Shown piece by piece: positions 15,980 through 24,717 of a stretch of 53,745 nucleotides of DNA (positions are counted from its first letter, which is position 1; the number at the start of each line of letters is the position of its first letter). The stretch lies in assembly GCA_013215615.1 (NCBI GenBank), contig JABSQX010000002.1:78857-132601 (forward strand), read 5' to 3'. Below the pieces are notes generated by a model. It saw only the letters and a list, made by a program, of their open reading frames with translations. It made no database searches and had not been told where the DNA came from. Origin of the DNA: Myxococcales bacterium (GTDB taxonomy: Bacteria; Myxococcota_A; UBA9160; SMWR01). Both the position numbers and the translations under genes were made by a program.

Positions 15980-17163
15980 GCGGGCGAACGATCGCGGAGC
16001 GCCTGTTCTCGGGGCGGCTCATCGTCTGCGTCGGTTGCGGGGGCGTGGGCAAGACCACGGTAGCAGCCGCGCTGGGCATCGAGGCGGCGCGGGCGGGGCG
16101 CCGGACCCTGGTCCTCACCATCGACCCCGCCCGCAGGCTCGCCGACGCGCTGGGCGTCGAACTCTCCGGCGAAGCACGCGAGATCCCGCTCCCGGCGCTC
16201 GAGCGTTCGAGCGGCTCGCTGTCGGCGCTCATGCTGGACATGAAGCGCACCTTCGATGGGTTGGTGGAACGCTTCGCGGAGAACGCGGAGATACGCGAGC
16301 GCATCTTCGCGAACAGTATCTACCAGCACGTCTCCGACGCGCTGGCGGGGAGTGCCGAGTACTCGGCGATGGAGCGGGTCTACCAGGTCGCGGAGAGCGG
16401 CGACTATGACCTGATCGTGGTGGACACACCCCCCGCGCAACATGCGCTGGACTTCCTGGAAGCCCCCCAGCGCCTGATCGACTTCTTGGACAGCCGCTGG
16501 GTGGGGCTCCTCATCCACCCCGCCTTCTCGGCGAGCCGTCTGGGCTTCCGGCTCTTCCAGCGCGGGGCGCAGCGTATCCTTCGCCTGCTGGAGGGCGTCA
16601 CGGGACTCGCTTTCCTCGAGGATCTCTCGGAGTTCCTGCTCGCCTTTGAGGGCATGGCGGCGGGCTTCCGCGAGCGTGCCACGGAGGTGCGCGCACTCTT
16701 GCTGGGGCCCGAGAGCCGCTTCGTGCTGGTCACGGGCCCGGAGCCCGAATCGGTACGACACGCCCAGGAATTCTTCGATCGGCTCGAGGGCTTCGAGGTT
16801 CCCCTCGAGGGGCTGATCGCCAACCGCGTCCGTCAGTGGCCAGAGGGCAGCGCCTTCGCGGTCGCATCCGAGCCTTCCCGGGCCGAACTCGAGCAGGTCT
16901 TCACGGAGCGAGGAGAGTCCCGCGACGCAGCGGCAGCCAGCGCCCGCGCCACGCTGGAGATGCTCGCGAGCTACGCGCGCCGCGTGGCGCGAGACACGGA
17001 CAGCCTGGACGTCTTGCGACCTCGCGCCGCCGCCCTGGGCTGCTTTCTGCGGGAGATCCCAGAACTGGATACGGACGTGCACGACCTCGAAGGCCTGACG
17101 CGGATCGGCCGCCACGTGCTCGGCCCGGCGTCCCCCACCCATAAGGCCGGCGCGGCATCGTGA
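15976..17163 (+). CDS. ArsA/Get3 family ATPase, second of a pair
   Basis: A 395-residue ATPase. Walker A reads GCGGVGKTT: the catalytic P-loop lysine is present but the signature lysine of the deviant motif is replaced by Cys. LTIDPARRLADALG and LIVVDTPPAQHALDFL are typical of ArsA-like proteins. It starts at GTG 15976 within the stop of the first ATPase, so the two chains are probably made together and may form a heterodimer, as described for the paired mycobacterial ArsA-like proteins Rv3679/Rv3680. The client is unknown. Confidence 0.85.
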   Translation: MSGRTIAERLFSGRLIVCVGCGGVGKTTVAAALGIEAARAGRRTLVLTIDPARRLADALGVELSGEAREIPLPALERSSGSLSALMLDMKRTFDGLVERFAENAEIRERIFANSIYQHVSDALAGSAEYSAMERVYQVAESGDYDLIVVDTPPAQHALDFLEAPQRLIDFLDSRWVGLLIHPAFSASRLGFRLFQRGAQRILRLLEGVTGLAFLEDLSEFLLAFEGMAAGFRERATEVRALLLGPESRFVLVTGPEPESVRHAQEFFDRLEGFEVPLEGLIANRVRQWPEGSAFAVASEPSRAELEQVFTERGESRDAAAASARATLEMLASYARRVARDTDSLDVLRPRAAALGCFLREIPELDTDVHDLEGLTRIGRHVLGPASPTHKAGAAS

Positions 17164-17203
17164 CGCAGGCAGGCTAGGCTGTGCGCAGCAGCGAAACCCG
17201 CCC

Positions 17204-17782
17204 ATGACCATCCTCATCAAGCGCTACGCGAACCGGAAGCTCTACAACACCGAGACCAGCAGCTACATCACGCTCAAGGGCATCGGCGAACTGATAGAGC
17301 TCGGCGAGGACGTGCGGGTCGTGGACAACGAGAGCGGCGAGGACATCAGTTCCGTCACGCTCTCCCAGATCCTGGTGGACAGCGAGCGCAGCGCCCGGGG
17401 CGTCCCTCAGTCGGTGCTGTCGGATTTGATTCAGAAGGGCGGCGACGCCCTCTTCGATGCCGTCAAGCGCGGCGTCGGAGATGCATCCGAGAGCATCGGC
17501 GACCTGCAGCGCAACGTGCGCAGCGCCATCTCCACCCACGAGCAGGATGCCCTCAACCTGCGAGAAACCTGGCAAAGCCTCCGCCGCGAATGGCGCGCCG
17601 ACTTCGACGCCTCGTTGCAAACAGCACTCGAACGGGTCCTCGGGAGCCTCGACCTCCCGCGTCGCTCCGACATCGACACGTTGAACGAGAATCTCGATCG
17701 CGTCGCCCGCGCACTCGAGCAGCAGGCAAAACCGCAGTCGAAGCCGCGCAACGGGAAGCGCCGAGCCCCCAGCGCCGACTAG
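17204..17782 (+). CDS. phaR: Polyhydroxyalkanoate synthesis regulator PhaR
   Basis: A 192-residue protein. Residues 1-60 match the PHB/PHA accumulation regulator DNA-binding domain (IKRYANRKLYNTETSSYITL, then the VRVVDNESGEDI segment). The remainder is a predicted helical/coiled-coil region (about 85-170) with a basic C terminus. Known PhaR proteins repress phasin and PHA genes and bind PHA granules or polymer. No pha synthase or phasin gene lies in the window. ATG at 17204 is 40 bp after the ArsA pair. Confidence 0.88.
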   Translation: MTILIKRYANRKLYNTETSSYITLKGIGELIELGEDVRVVDNESGEDISSVTLSQILVDSERSARGVPQSVLSDLIQKGGDALFDAVKRGVGDASESIGDLQRNVRSAISTHEQDALNLRETWQSLRREWRADFDASLQTALERVLGSLDLPRRSDIDTLNENLDRVARALEQQAKPQSKPRNGKRRAPSAD

Positions 17783-17834
17783 AGGGCGTCGCTCAGCCAG
17801 CCGGCCGCGGCCCCTTCCGATATGCTCGGACACC

Positions 17835-18881
17835 GTGCCGCGCCGTGTCGCCGTGATCGAGGACTCCCGCTACCGCGAACACAGCGGCCCCGCAGGCCAC
17901 CCGGAACGACCCGAGCGACTCTCCGCGGTGTCCGAGGCAATCGCCTCTCGCGCGTGCGCGGAGCTCGTGCACTGCAGCCCGCGGGAGGCCACGTCCGACG
18001 AGATCCTGCGCGTGCACCCCGCGGAGCACGGCGAACTGCTCCGCGCCGCCGCACGCCGGGCGCCCTCGCAGTTGGACGCCGACACTTTCATGGCTCCCCG
18101 TAGCGAGGAGATCGCCCGCCTCGCGGCTGGGGCCAGCGCGGAGTTGGCACTGCGTGTGGCGGCAGGGGACTTCGCGGCAGGCTTTGCGGCGGTCCGCCCT
18201 CCGGGCCACCACGCCGAGACCCGGCGCGCCATGGGCTTCTGTCTGTACAACAACGCTGCCATCGCGGTGCGCGCGCTGCAGGCCGAGGCGGGGGTGGAGC
18301 GCGTACTGCTCTTCGATTGGGACGTCCACCACGGCAACGGGAGCCAGCAGGTCTTCGAAGCAGATCCGTCGGTCCTGTACGTCTCCCTCCACCAGTGGCC
18401 CCACTACCCGGGCAGCGGCGACTTCGGGGAGCGCGGTCGCGACGCCGGCACGGGCGCCACGCTCAACGTGCCGCTTCCCGCAGGTTGTGGGGACGCAGAG
18501 TACCTGGCGGTCAGCCAGCGCCTGCTGGTGCCTGCGGTCGAGGCCTTCCGTCCAGAAATCGTCATTGTTTCCAGTGGCTTCGACGCTCACCGAGACGATC
18601 CCCTGGCCTCCATGCAGGTCACCGGCGCGGGCTTTGGGGCAATGGCCCGCGTCGTACGCGCGCTCGCGGACGTCCATTGTGGGGGGCGCCTGATCGTGGT
18701 CCTGGAGGGCGGCTACGCGCTCACCGGCCTGCGAGAGAGCACCGCGGCGCTGCTCGACGCGCTGCTGTCCGATCACGTCCGCCCCCCCGCGGATGCCCGC
18801 CCCCACCCGCTGCTCGACGACATCGTGGATCGCGTTTCAGCGGTCCACGGCCGCGACTTTCCGGGCCTCGCACGTCTCTGA
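17835..18881 (+). CDS. Histone deacetylase family amidohydrolase (AcuC/APAH-like)
   Basis: A 348-residue zinc-dependent deacetylase. Active-site motifs are complete: the charge-relay RPPGHHA, the GFCLYNNAAIA segment, the metal-binding DWDVHHGNGSQ, SGFDAH and the EGGY loop. Bacterial relatives deacetylate acetyl-lysine proteins, acetylpolyamines or acetoin-related targets; sequence alone does not decide. The start is GTG at 17835, 52 bp after phaR. The next gene is mraZ after 232 bp of regulatory sequence. Confidence 0.9.
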   Translation: MPRRVAVIEDSRYREHSGPAGHPERPERLSAVSEAIASRACAELVHCSPREATSDEILRVHPAEHGELLRAAARRAPSQLDADTFMAPRSEEIARLAAGASAELALRVAAGDFAAGFAAVRPPGHHAETRRAMGFCLYNNAAIAVRALQAEAGVERVLLFDWDVHHGNGSQQVFEADPSVLYVSLHQWPHYPGSGDFGERGRDAGTGATLNVPLPAGCGDAEYLAVSQRLLVPAVEAFRPEIVIVSSGFDAHRDDPLASMQVTGAGFGAMARVVRALADVHCGGRLIVVLEGGYALTGLRESTAALLDALLSDHVRPPADARPHPLLDDIVDRVSAVHGRDFPGLARL

Positions 18882-19016
18882 GCGACGCGACCCCGGGGCG
18901 GACCCCGATTTCAGCGCATCGGACCACGGGATCTTGTAGGGGATCGCCGCGTCTCCCCCGAGATCTAGTGGTCAAGAAAAATTCGCAGCTCCGGCCAGAA
19001 AAGCTCGAAAAAACAG

Positions 19017-19046
19017 TTGAAATCCGAGTCGACCGGGTGGTATGGT
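19017..19046 (+). promoter_or_regulatory. Candidate sigma-70 promoter of the dcw cluster
   Basis: TTGAAA (19017-19022), an 18-nt spacer and TATGGT (19041-19046) lie within the AT-richest stretch of the 232-bp region before mraZ. The -10 overlaps the first GGTGGTA repeat, so a protein bound there would block the promoter. Confidence 0.5.
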
Positions 19047-19105
19047 CTCCCACGATGATCCACTTAGGTGGTAGACAATCCCAAATTGTTGGGGTTCAGG
19101 TGGTA
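19036..19105 (+). promoter_or_regulatory. Three GGTGGTA direct repeats, candidate MraZ operator
   Basis: GGTGGTA occurs at 19036-19042, 19067-19073 and 19099-19105, spaced 31 and 32 bp (about three helical turns). The first two continue identically as N5-TCCCA (19048-19052 and 19079-19083). The third overlaps the mraZ ribosome binding site. Known MraZ proteins bind short G-rich direct repeats (TGGGN in E. coli) at the dcw promoter; TCCCA is TGGGA on the other strand. Confidence 0.6.
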
Positions 19106-19113
19106 CCCCGGCG

Positions 19114-19557
19114 ATGTTTCGAGGGCGATTCGTGCACAGCATAGACAGCAAGAATCGCATGAGCCTGCCCGCCGGCTTCCGGCAGGAACTGCTGGCTCAG
19201 AGCAGCGAGCCGCCGGTGCTCACCAACGCCCATCAATGTCTCGACCTCTTTCCCTTCGCTGACTGGGAGGCCTTCGAGCAGCGGATCGTGGGAATCTCCT
19301 CGGTGGACCCGGAGGCCCAGGCCTACGCGCGGATGCTGATCTCTGGGGCGACGCCCTGCCCCATCGACAAGCAGGGCCGCATCGTGGTTCCGCCTCACCT
19401 GCGCGAGCACGCGGCGCTCACGCGCGAAGTCACCGTAGCTGGCGTCGGCCCCAAGATCGAGCTCTGGGACCGGAGCCGCTTCGAAGAAAACTTGACCCAG
19501 ACCAATGCCCGCTACCCCGAAATGGCTCGGTCGGTAGCGGAAAAGCTGGGAATCTAA
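19114..19557 (+). CDS. mraZ: Transcriptional regulator MraZ
   Basis: A 147-residue MraZ with two SpoVT/AbrB-like swapped-hairpin repeats (MFRGRFVHSIDSKNRMSLPAGFR and, from about residue 82, CPIDKQGRIVVPPHLREHA). It controls the dcw cluster by binding direct repeats at its own promoter. ATG at 19114; AGGTGG, part of the third GGTGGTA repeat, sits 9 nt upstream and doubles as ribosome binding site. First gene of the division cluster, but separated from rsmH by an unusually long 249-bp gap. Confidence 0.96.
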   Translation: MFRGRFVHSIDSKNRMSLPAGFRQELLAQSSEPPVLTNAHQCLDLFPFADWEAFEQRIVGISSVDPEAQAYARMLISGATPCPIDKQGRIVVPPHLREHAALTREVTVAGVGPKIELWDRSRFEENLTQTNARYPEMARSVAEKLGI

Positions 19558-19574
19558 GGAGTTACATGGCGAGG

Positions 19575-19602
19575 GTCCGGTGAGCCCAGTGCTCAACCGG
19601 AC
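19575..19602 (+). promoter_or_regulatory. Strong hairpin between mraZ and rsmH
   Basis: GTCCGGTGAGC (19575-19585), loop CCAGT, then GCTC-a-ACCGGAC (19591-19602) form an 11-bp stem with a single bulged A. It starts 18 nt after the mraZ stop. There is no U-tract, so it may be an RNA processing site, a stability element or a leaky attenuator inside the operon. Confidence 0.5.
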
Positions 19603-19741
19603 GAGAGATTGGGGTGTCCCCGGGGTTACCAGCTCCGACGTGGTCGGGTGGTCAATGGGGGGGACAGCTCGGTTGCGCGGGGCCGCGGGGCCCCGGGGCG
19701 CCCCAACCGCTTCGCCGCCATCGCGAGCGTCGGTCCGCGTT

Positions 19742-19757
19742 GATTCGGTGTCGAATC
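19742..19757. promoter_or_regulatory. Inverted repeat GATTCG/CGAATC upstream of rsmH
   Basis: GATTCG (19742-19747), GTGT, CGAATC (19752-19757): a perfect 6-bp dyad 50 bp before the rsmH start, in a short AT-richer patch that begins TTGATT (19740-19745). It could belong to an internal promoter or operator for the rest of the cluster. Weak evidence. Confidence 0.3.
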
Positions 19758-19806
19758 ACTACAGATCAGCTCTTCTCCATGGGGTAAGGGTGGGAACCCC
19801 GCAGAA

Positions 19807-20766
19807 GTGGTCGATGCATTCACGCACCAGCCCGTACTCGTCGCGGAATGCGTCTCGTCGCTGCGGCTTCGAGAAGACGCGCTGATCGTCGACGCCACGG
19901 TCGGCGGTGGTGGCCACGCGGCCGCGATCCTGGAGCGCACTGGACCGCACGGACGCCTGATCGGGCTCGACCAGGACGCCAATGCGGTGGCCGCGGCCGG
20001 GGAGCGGCTCGCCCGCTTCGGCGACCGCGTCCAGCTCTTCCAGCACTCCTTCCGGCACCTCGAGACGCTGCTCGAGGAGCAGGGAATCGAGGCCGTCGAC
20101 GGCGTGTTGCTGGACCTGGGCGTCTCATCCCACCAGTTGGACACGACCGAGCGGGGCTTCCGCTTCGCAGCGGAGAGCGCCGATACCACCCCACTCGACA
20201 TGCGTATGGACCAGCGTTCGGAGGTCACCGCCGCCGACCTGCTGCGCGACGCCAGCGAAGAAGAGCTACGGCACTGGTTCCGCGCCTACGCGGACCTGCG
20301 GGGCGCCTCTCGGCTGGCGCGCCGCATCGTCTCCGAGCGCCGGCGGGCGCCATTGCGCAGCAGCGCAGACCTGTTGGCGGTGATCGAGTCTTCTCGCGTC
20401 GGCGGCGGACGGCGCCATCACCCCGCGACCCGGGTCTTCCAGGCGCTCCGCATTGCCTTGAACGACGAACTGGGCGCCCTCGAGGATGGACTGGAAGCCG
20501 CCATCGGCAGTCTTCGCGCGGGCGGGCGTGTGGTCGTGCTCGCCTACCACTCCGCGGAGGATCGCATCGTGAAGCGGCGATTCCGCGACGAGGAGCGCGG
20601 CTGCACCTGCCCCCCGGAGTTTCCCGTGTGCGCCTGCGGACGCTCCGTGCGACTGCGGCTGCTGATGCGCCGCCCAGTGCGCCCGGAGCCGGACGAGGTC
20701 GCGCGCAATCCGCGCTCGCGCTCCGCCCGCCTGCGCGCCGCGGAACGGCTGGCGGAGGCCGCATGA
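19807..20766 (+). CDS. rsmH: 16S rRNA (cytosine1402-N4)-methyltransferase RsmH
   Basis: A 319-residue enzyme (formerly MraW) that methylates C1402 in the ribosomal P site. It has HQPVLVAECV at the start, the SAM motif IVDATVGGGGHAAAIL, LDLGVSSHQLD, FRFAAE...DMRMDQ and the C-terminal VVLAYHSAEDRIVKRRF segment. The start is GTG at 19807. The stop overlaps the ftsL start (ATGA). Confidence 0.96.
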   Translation: MVDAFTHQPVLVAECVSSLRLREDALIVDATVGGGGHAAAILERTGPHGRLIGLDQDANAVAAAGERLARFGDRVQLFQHSFRHLETLLEEQGIEAVDGVLLDLGVSSHQLDTTERGFRFAAESADTTPLDMRMDQRSEVTAADLLRDASEEELRHWFRAYADLRGASRLARRIVSERRRAPLRSSADLLAVIESSRVGGGRRHHPATRVFQALRIALNDELGALEDGLEAAIGSLRAGGRVVVLAYHSAEDRIVKRRFRDEERGCTCPPEFPVCACGRSVRLRLLMRRPVRPEPDEVARNPRSRSARLRAAERLAEAA

Positions 20767-21107
20767 GCACCCCGGAGCGGCATCGATCCGTGAGCTTGAT
20801 CGGCCGCGACCTCGCCCATGCGCGTCCGCGTCGACGCTCCCGCGCGCCGGGCTTCCCCGCGGTGTTGGTCGGGGCATTGCTGGCGGGTCTGTTCCTCGCG
20901 GCACTGCGCGTGGACATCCTGCGGATGAGCAGCGCGCTGGAAGACGCTCGCGTCACGCTCGAATCCCTCGAGCGGGAGGCCCGCGACCTCACCGCGGAAG
21001 TGGGCGCGCTGCGCGACCCGGCCAGGCTCGCCGTACTGGCCGGCGAACGCGGATTCGAGGACGCCACGCGCGTCCTCGAGGCCCGCAGCCCGCAGGCTCG
21101 ACGATGA
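20763..21107 (+). CDS. ftsL: Cell division protein FtsL
   Basis: A 114-residue bitopic protein: a basic cytoplasmic N terminus, one membrane helix at about residues 31-48 (FPAVLVGALLAGLFLAAL), then a periplasmic leucine-zipper-like coiled coil (SSALEDARVTLESLEREARDL) and a LAGERGFEDAT tail. Identified by size, topology and position between rsmH and ftsI, since FtsL is poorly conserved. It forms the FtsQLB scaffold that activates FtsWI. Starts and ends with ATGA overlaps. Confidence 0.85.
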   Translation: MSTPERHRSVSLIGRDLAHARPRRRSRAPGFPAVLVGALLAGLFLAALRVDILRMSSALEDARVTLESLEREARDLTAEVGALRDPARLAVLAGERGFEDATRVLEARSPQARR

Positions 21108-23164
21108 GATCGGCAGACGTGCGGACCAGCACACAGCGTCTCGCAGTGGTGCGCGTCGTGATGCTGGCGTGCCTGGTCGGGCTTGCCGCACGTGCCACCC
21201 ACCTCGCCGTCTTCGATCCCAAAGGCGCGGCCCGGGGGGCGGCGCAAACCGAGCGCACGCTCACCTTGGCCGCGGTGCGCGGTCAGATCGTGGATCGGCG
21301 CGGCCAGGCGCTGGCGGTGTCGGTGGACGCCCCCTCCGTATTTGCGATCCCGGACCAGATCCAGAACCTGGAGCGCACCGCGCGCTCCCTCTCACCGCTC
21401 CTGAAGCTGGCCCCCCAGGCTCTGCGCTCACGGCTGCGCCCCGGCGCTCGCTTCCGCTTCGTCGAACGATGGCTCGACGAAGCACGAGCCGAGCGGATTC
21501 TGGCGCTGAAGTTGCCGGGCATCGGCGTGATTCGTGAGCCCCGCCGCCGCTATCCGAACGCTTCGCTGGCCGCCCAAGCCCTGGGCTTCACGAACATCGA
21601 CGGCCGGGGCGTGCGTGGCATCGAGCTGCAGGAGGACGCCTGGCTGCGCGGTACCCCACGACGCCTCCCCGTCGAACGCGACGGCAGCGGGCACTTCCTG
21701 CTCACCTCGGGTTCCGGCGGCGGCACCGCGGGCGGAGATGTGAAGCTGGCCCTGGACGCGACCCTGCAGGCTGCCGCCGAGCGGGAGTTGCAGGCTGCCG
21801 TAGAGGCCACCGGGGCACGCGGTGGGCTGCTGCTCTCCATGGACCCTCGCAGCGGAGAGATCCTGGCCCTCGCCGAGTCACCCGCCAGCGATCCCAATCG
21901 TTTTCGCGAACTCGGTGACAGCGCGTTCAAGTCCGCCGCCTTCCTCGACGCCACGGAGCCGGGCTCGGTGATGAAGGCCTTCCTGATGGCCGCCGCCCTC
22001 GATGCCGAGGCGGTGATGTCGGACAGCATCTTCGACTGCGAGAGCGGCAAATATAGGATTCCCCGCACGCAGAAGGATATCGAGGACGCAAATCCCTACG
22101 GCGAACTCGACATGGCCTCGGTGCTGCGCGTCTCGAGCAACATCTGCGCGGTGAAGATCGCAGAGGTCCTCGGGGCCCGGGCCCACTTCGAAACACTGCG
22201 CCGCTTCGGCTTCGGCCGGAAGACCGGCAGCGGCTTTCCCGCCGAGTCCGCGGGCATCCTGAACCCCTGGCAGCAGTGGGGGCCCGTGGAACGTGCCACC
22301 ATCGCCTATGGCCAGGGAATCAGTGTCACCGCCGTACAGGTGGCTGCAGCTGCCAGCGCCCTCGCCAACGGCGGGGAACTCCTAGAGCCCCGGCTCGTGC
22401 TGGGGCACCGGATCCACGGGGGACGCTGGCACCCCACGCACAGACGCGTGGTGCGCCGCGTGATCGGGCGCGAGCAGGCCAGGCAGGTTCTCCGCATGCT
22501 CGAGAGCGTGGTGGGACCGGAGGGCACCGGCCGACGGGCGGCAATCCCGGGCATCCGCGTGGCGGGCAAGACGGGCACCGCACAGAAGTGGGACGCCGAG
22601 GAGGGCCGCTACTCGAATCGGCGCTTCCGGTCCTGGTTCGTGGGGATCGCGCCCGTGGACGCCCCGCGCCTGGTGGTGGTGAGCAGTCTCGACGAGCCCA
22701 AGCGACCCCACCACACCGGCGGCGGCATCACCGCCTCCCTCTTCGCCGAGGTGGCCCGCAGCCAGCTCGCGAGCCTCGGGGTCCGCGCTCGACCCGACGA
22801 GCGCGCGCAGCACGTCGTCGCGCATAAGGCTCCATCCACCCCGGCCGCGCGCCCGCTAACCCCCCGCGCCGCCCCGGCGACCTCGGTCGCCGGGCTGCAG
22901 GGCGACCCGGCTCCCGCGAACTGCCCCAGCGCACGCGGCTTACTCGTAGACAGCCTGGGCTCTCGCGTGTTGGTGCCGAACTTGAAGACACTGTGTGCAC
23001 GCGAGGTGATACAGATCACCCGGAAAGCTGGGCTGCGGGTCGAGGTCACCGGCAGGGGCCAGGTGATCGACCAGAAACCGCCGGCCGGCTTGCCCGTGGA
23101 TTCCGGGACGAGCATCTGGGTCAAGCTCGGCCCCTCGCCCTCGAGCGGAAAGACGCAAAGCTGA
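21104..23164 (+). CDS. ftsI: Division transpeptidase FtsI (PBP3) with C-terminal PASTA domain
   Basis: A 686-residue class B penicillin-binding protein: one N-terminal membrane helix, a pedestal domain, then the transpeptidase domain with S288-V-M-K291, S344-S-N346 and K489-T-G. It cross-links septal peptidoglycan with FtsW. After the catalytic domain comes an Ala/Pro-rich linker and one PASTA module (about residues 624-680, from VPNLKTLCAREVI to the SIWVKL strand), absent from E. coli FtsI. Start overlaps ftsL; the stop shares one base with the murE ATG. Confidence 0.95.
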   Translation: MRSADVRTSTQRLAVVRVVMLACLVGLAARATHLAVFDPKGAARGAAQTERTLTLAAVRGQIVDRRGQALAVSVDAPSVFAIPDQIQNLERTARSLSPLLKLAPQALRSRLRPGARFRFVERWLDEARAERILALKLPGIGVIREPRRRYPNASLAAQALGFTNIDGRGVRGIELQEDAWLRGTPRRLPVERDGSGHFLLTSGSGGGTAGGDVKLALDATLQAAAERELQAAVEATGARGGLLLSMDPRSGEILALAESPASDPNRFRELGDSAFKSAAFLDATEPGSVMKAFLMAAALDAEAVMSDSIFDCESGKYRIPRTQKDIEDANPYGELDMASVLRVSSNICAVKIAEVLGARAHFETLRRFGFGRKTGSGFPAESAGILNPWQQWGPVERATIAYGQGISVTAVQVAAAASALANGGELLEPRLVLGHRIHGGRWHPTHRRVVRRVIGREQARQVLRMLESVVGPEGTGRRAAIPGIRVAGKTGTAQKWDAEEGRYSNRRFRSWFVGIAPVDAPRLVVVSSLDEPKRPHHTGGGITASLFAEVARSQLASLGVRARPDERAQHVVAHKAPSTPAARPLTPRAAPATSVAGLQGDPAPANCPSARGLLVDSLGSRVLVPNLKTLCAREVIQITRKAGLRVEVTGRGQVIDQKPPAGLPVDSGTSIWVKLGPSPSSGKTQS

Positions 23165-24717
23165 TGCGGCTGTCGGCGCTGCTCGACGCATTGCCCGCCC
23201 AGCTGGCGCCCCTCCACATATCCTCCCAGGAATCCACGGAGGACACGGTGGTCCGCGGGATCGCCTACGACTCCCGTCAGGTCGCACCCGGCGACCTCTT
23301 CTTCGCGCTACGCGGCGTCGAGGCCGACGGCCATCGCTTCCTCGGACAGGCGCTGGAACTGGGGGCGGCGGCGCTCTGCGTCGAGGCCCTACCCGAGGGA
23401 CTCGAGGCCCGGGGCCAGGTACTGGTCGTGCTCCCGGACACGCGCCGAGCGCTGGCGCCGGTGGCCGCCGCCTTCTATGGCCGCCCCTGCGAGGAACTTT
23501 CGATGCTCGGCGTCACGGGCACCAACGGTAAGACCTCCACCACCTACCTCTGCGAATCGATCCTGGCCGCCGCCGGTCACAACGTGGGACTCATCGGAAC
23601 CGTGGAGATCCGCTTCGGGGGCACGAGGCAGCGCGCCCTCAACACCACGCCCGAGAGCCTCGACCTGCAGCGCACGCTTCGCGAGATGCGCACCCTTGGC
23701 GTGGACACCGGCGTGATGGAGGTCTCCTCCCACGGGCTCGACCTCGGGCGCGTCGAGGATTGTCACTTCGACGTGGCCTGCTTCACGAATCTCACCCAGG
23801 ACCACCTGGACTTCCACGGCGACATGGCGAGCTACCAGCTCTCCAAGCAGCGCCTCTTCGAGCGACACTTGAAACGAGACGCCTGCGCGGTGGTGAACAT
23901 CGATGACCCTTCGGGCGAGGCCTTCCTACGCAGTGCCGCCGACTCCGGCGCGCGGACCCTCCGCGTCTCCCGCTACGACCCGGCAGCGGACGTCTACCTG
24001 TCGGAGGCCGACGTGGGCCGCGAGGGCAGCCGGGCGCGGCTACGGCTGCCCGGAGAAGAGATCGACGTCCATCTCCCGCTGATCGGAGCCTTCAATCTCG
24101 AAAACCTGCTGGTGGCCTGCGGGGCCGCGACGGCGCTCGAGGTCCCCGCGTCGGCCATCGCAGAGGGGGTGGCTGCCTGCCCGCAGGTCCCCGGCCGCGT
24201 GGAACGGGTCGGCGCCGAGATCGAGGGGGCGCCCACGGTGCTGGTCGACTACGCGCATACCCCGGACGCAGTGGAGAAAGTGCTGGCCGCCCTGAGCCCG
24301 CTGTGTCGCGGCCGCCTGGTGGCGGTCTTCGGCTGCGGGGGCGATCGCGACCGCACGAAGCGCCCGCTGATGGCGGCTGCCGTGGCCCGGCACGCCGACC
24401 GCATCGTGGCCACCAGCGACAACCCGCGCACCGAGGATCCGGAGCAGATCCTGGACGACGTGGTCGCGGGACTGGCGGGCCTCTCCCCGCTGGCCCCGGA
24501 GGCACTCGACCAGGCGACGGGTGGCTACGCGCGAATTTCCGACCGCCGCGAGGCCATCGAACGCGCCATCGGCATCGCGCGCGCCGAGGACACCGTGCTG
24601 ATCGCCGGAAAGGGCCACGAGGACTACCAGATCATCGGGCGCGAACGCCTGCCCTTCGACGACCGGGACGAGGCCCGGCGTGCGCTGCGGGCACGCGGGC
24701 CGAGAGGCGCAGCATGA
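23164..24717 (+). CDS. murE: UDP-MurNAc-L-Ala-D-Glu:meso-diaminopimelate ligase MurE
   Basis: A 517-residue Mur ligase. The ATP loop is GVTGTNGKTSTTYL, the central domain has EVSSHGLDLGRV and TNLTQDHLDFHG, and the C-terminal domain has the amino-acid specificity motif D419-N-P-R422, which selects meso-diaminopimelate rather than lysine. This fits a Gram-negative type A1gamma peptidoglycan. Starts on the last base of the ftsI stop (TGATG) and overlaps murF (ATGA). Confidence 0.96.
   Translation: MRLSALLDALPAQLAPLHISSQESTEDTVVRGIAYDSRQVAPGDLFFALRGVEADGHRFLGQALELGAAALCVEALPEGLEARGQVLVVLPDTRRALAPVAAAFYGRPCEELSMLGVTGTNGKTSTTYLCESILAAAGHNVGLIGTVEIRFGGTRQRALNTTPESLDLQRTLREMRTLGVDTGVMEVSSHGLDLGRVEDCHFDVACFTNLTQDHLDFHGDMASYQLSKQRLFERHLKRDACAVVNIDDPSGEAFLRSAADSGARTLRVSRYDPAADVYLSEADVGREGSRARLRLPGEEIDVHLPLIGAFNLENLLVACGAATALEVPASAIAEGVAACPQVPGRVERVGAEIEGAPTVLVDYAHTPDAVEKVLAALSPLCRGRLVAVFGCGGDRDRTKRPLMAAAVARHADRIVATSDNPRTEDPEQILDDVVAGLAGLSPLAPEALDQATGGYARISDRREAIERAIGIARAEDTVLIAGKGHEDYQIIGRERLPFDDRDEARRALRARGPRGAA

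Noticed and set aside
15008-17163. Arsenic resistance operon
   Set aside because: Despite the ArsA-family ATPases there is no ArsB, ArsC, ArsR or ArsD-like gene and no metal-binding cysteine set.
19580-19885. 101-codon frame across the mraZ-rsmH gap
   Set aside because: It overlaps rsmH in another frame and has an Arg/Ser-rich composition typical of shadow frames.
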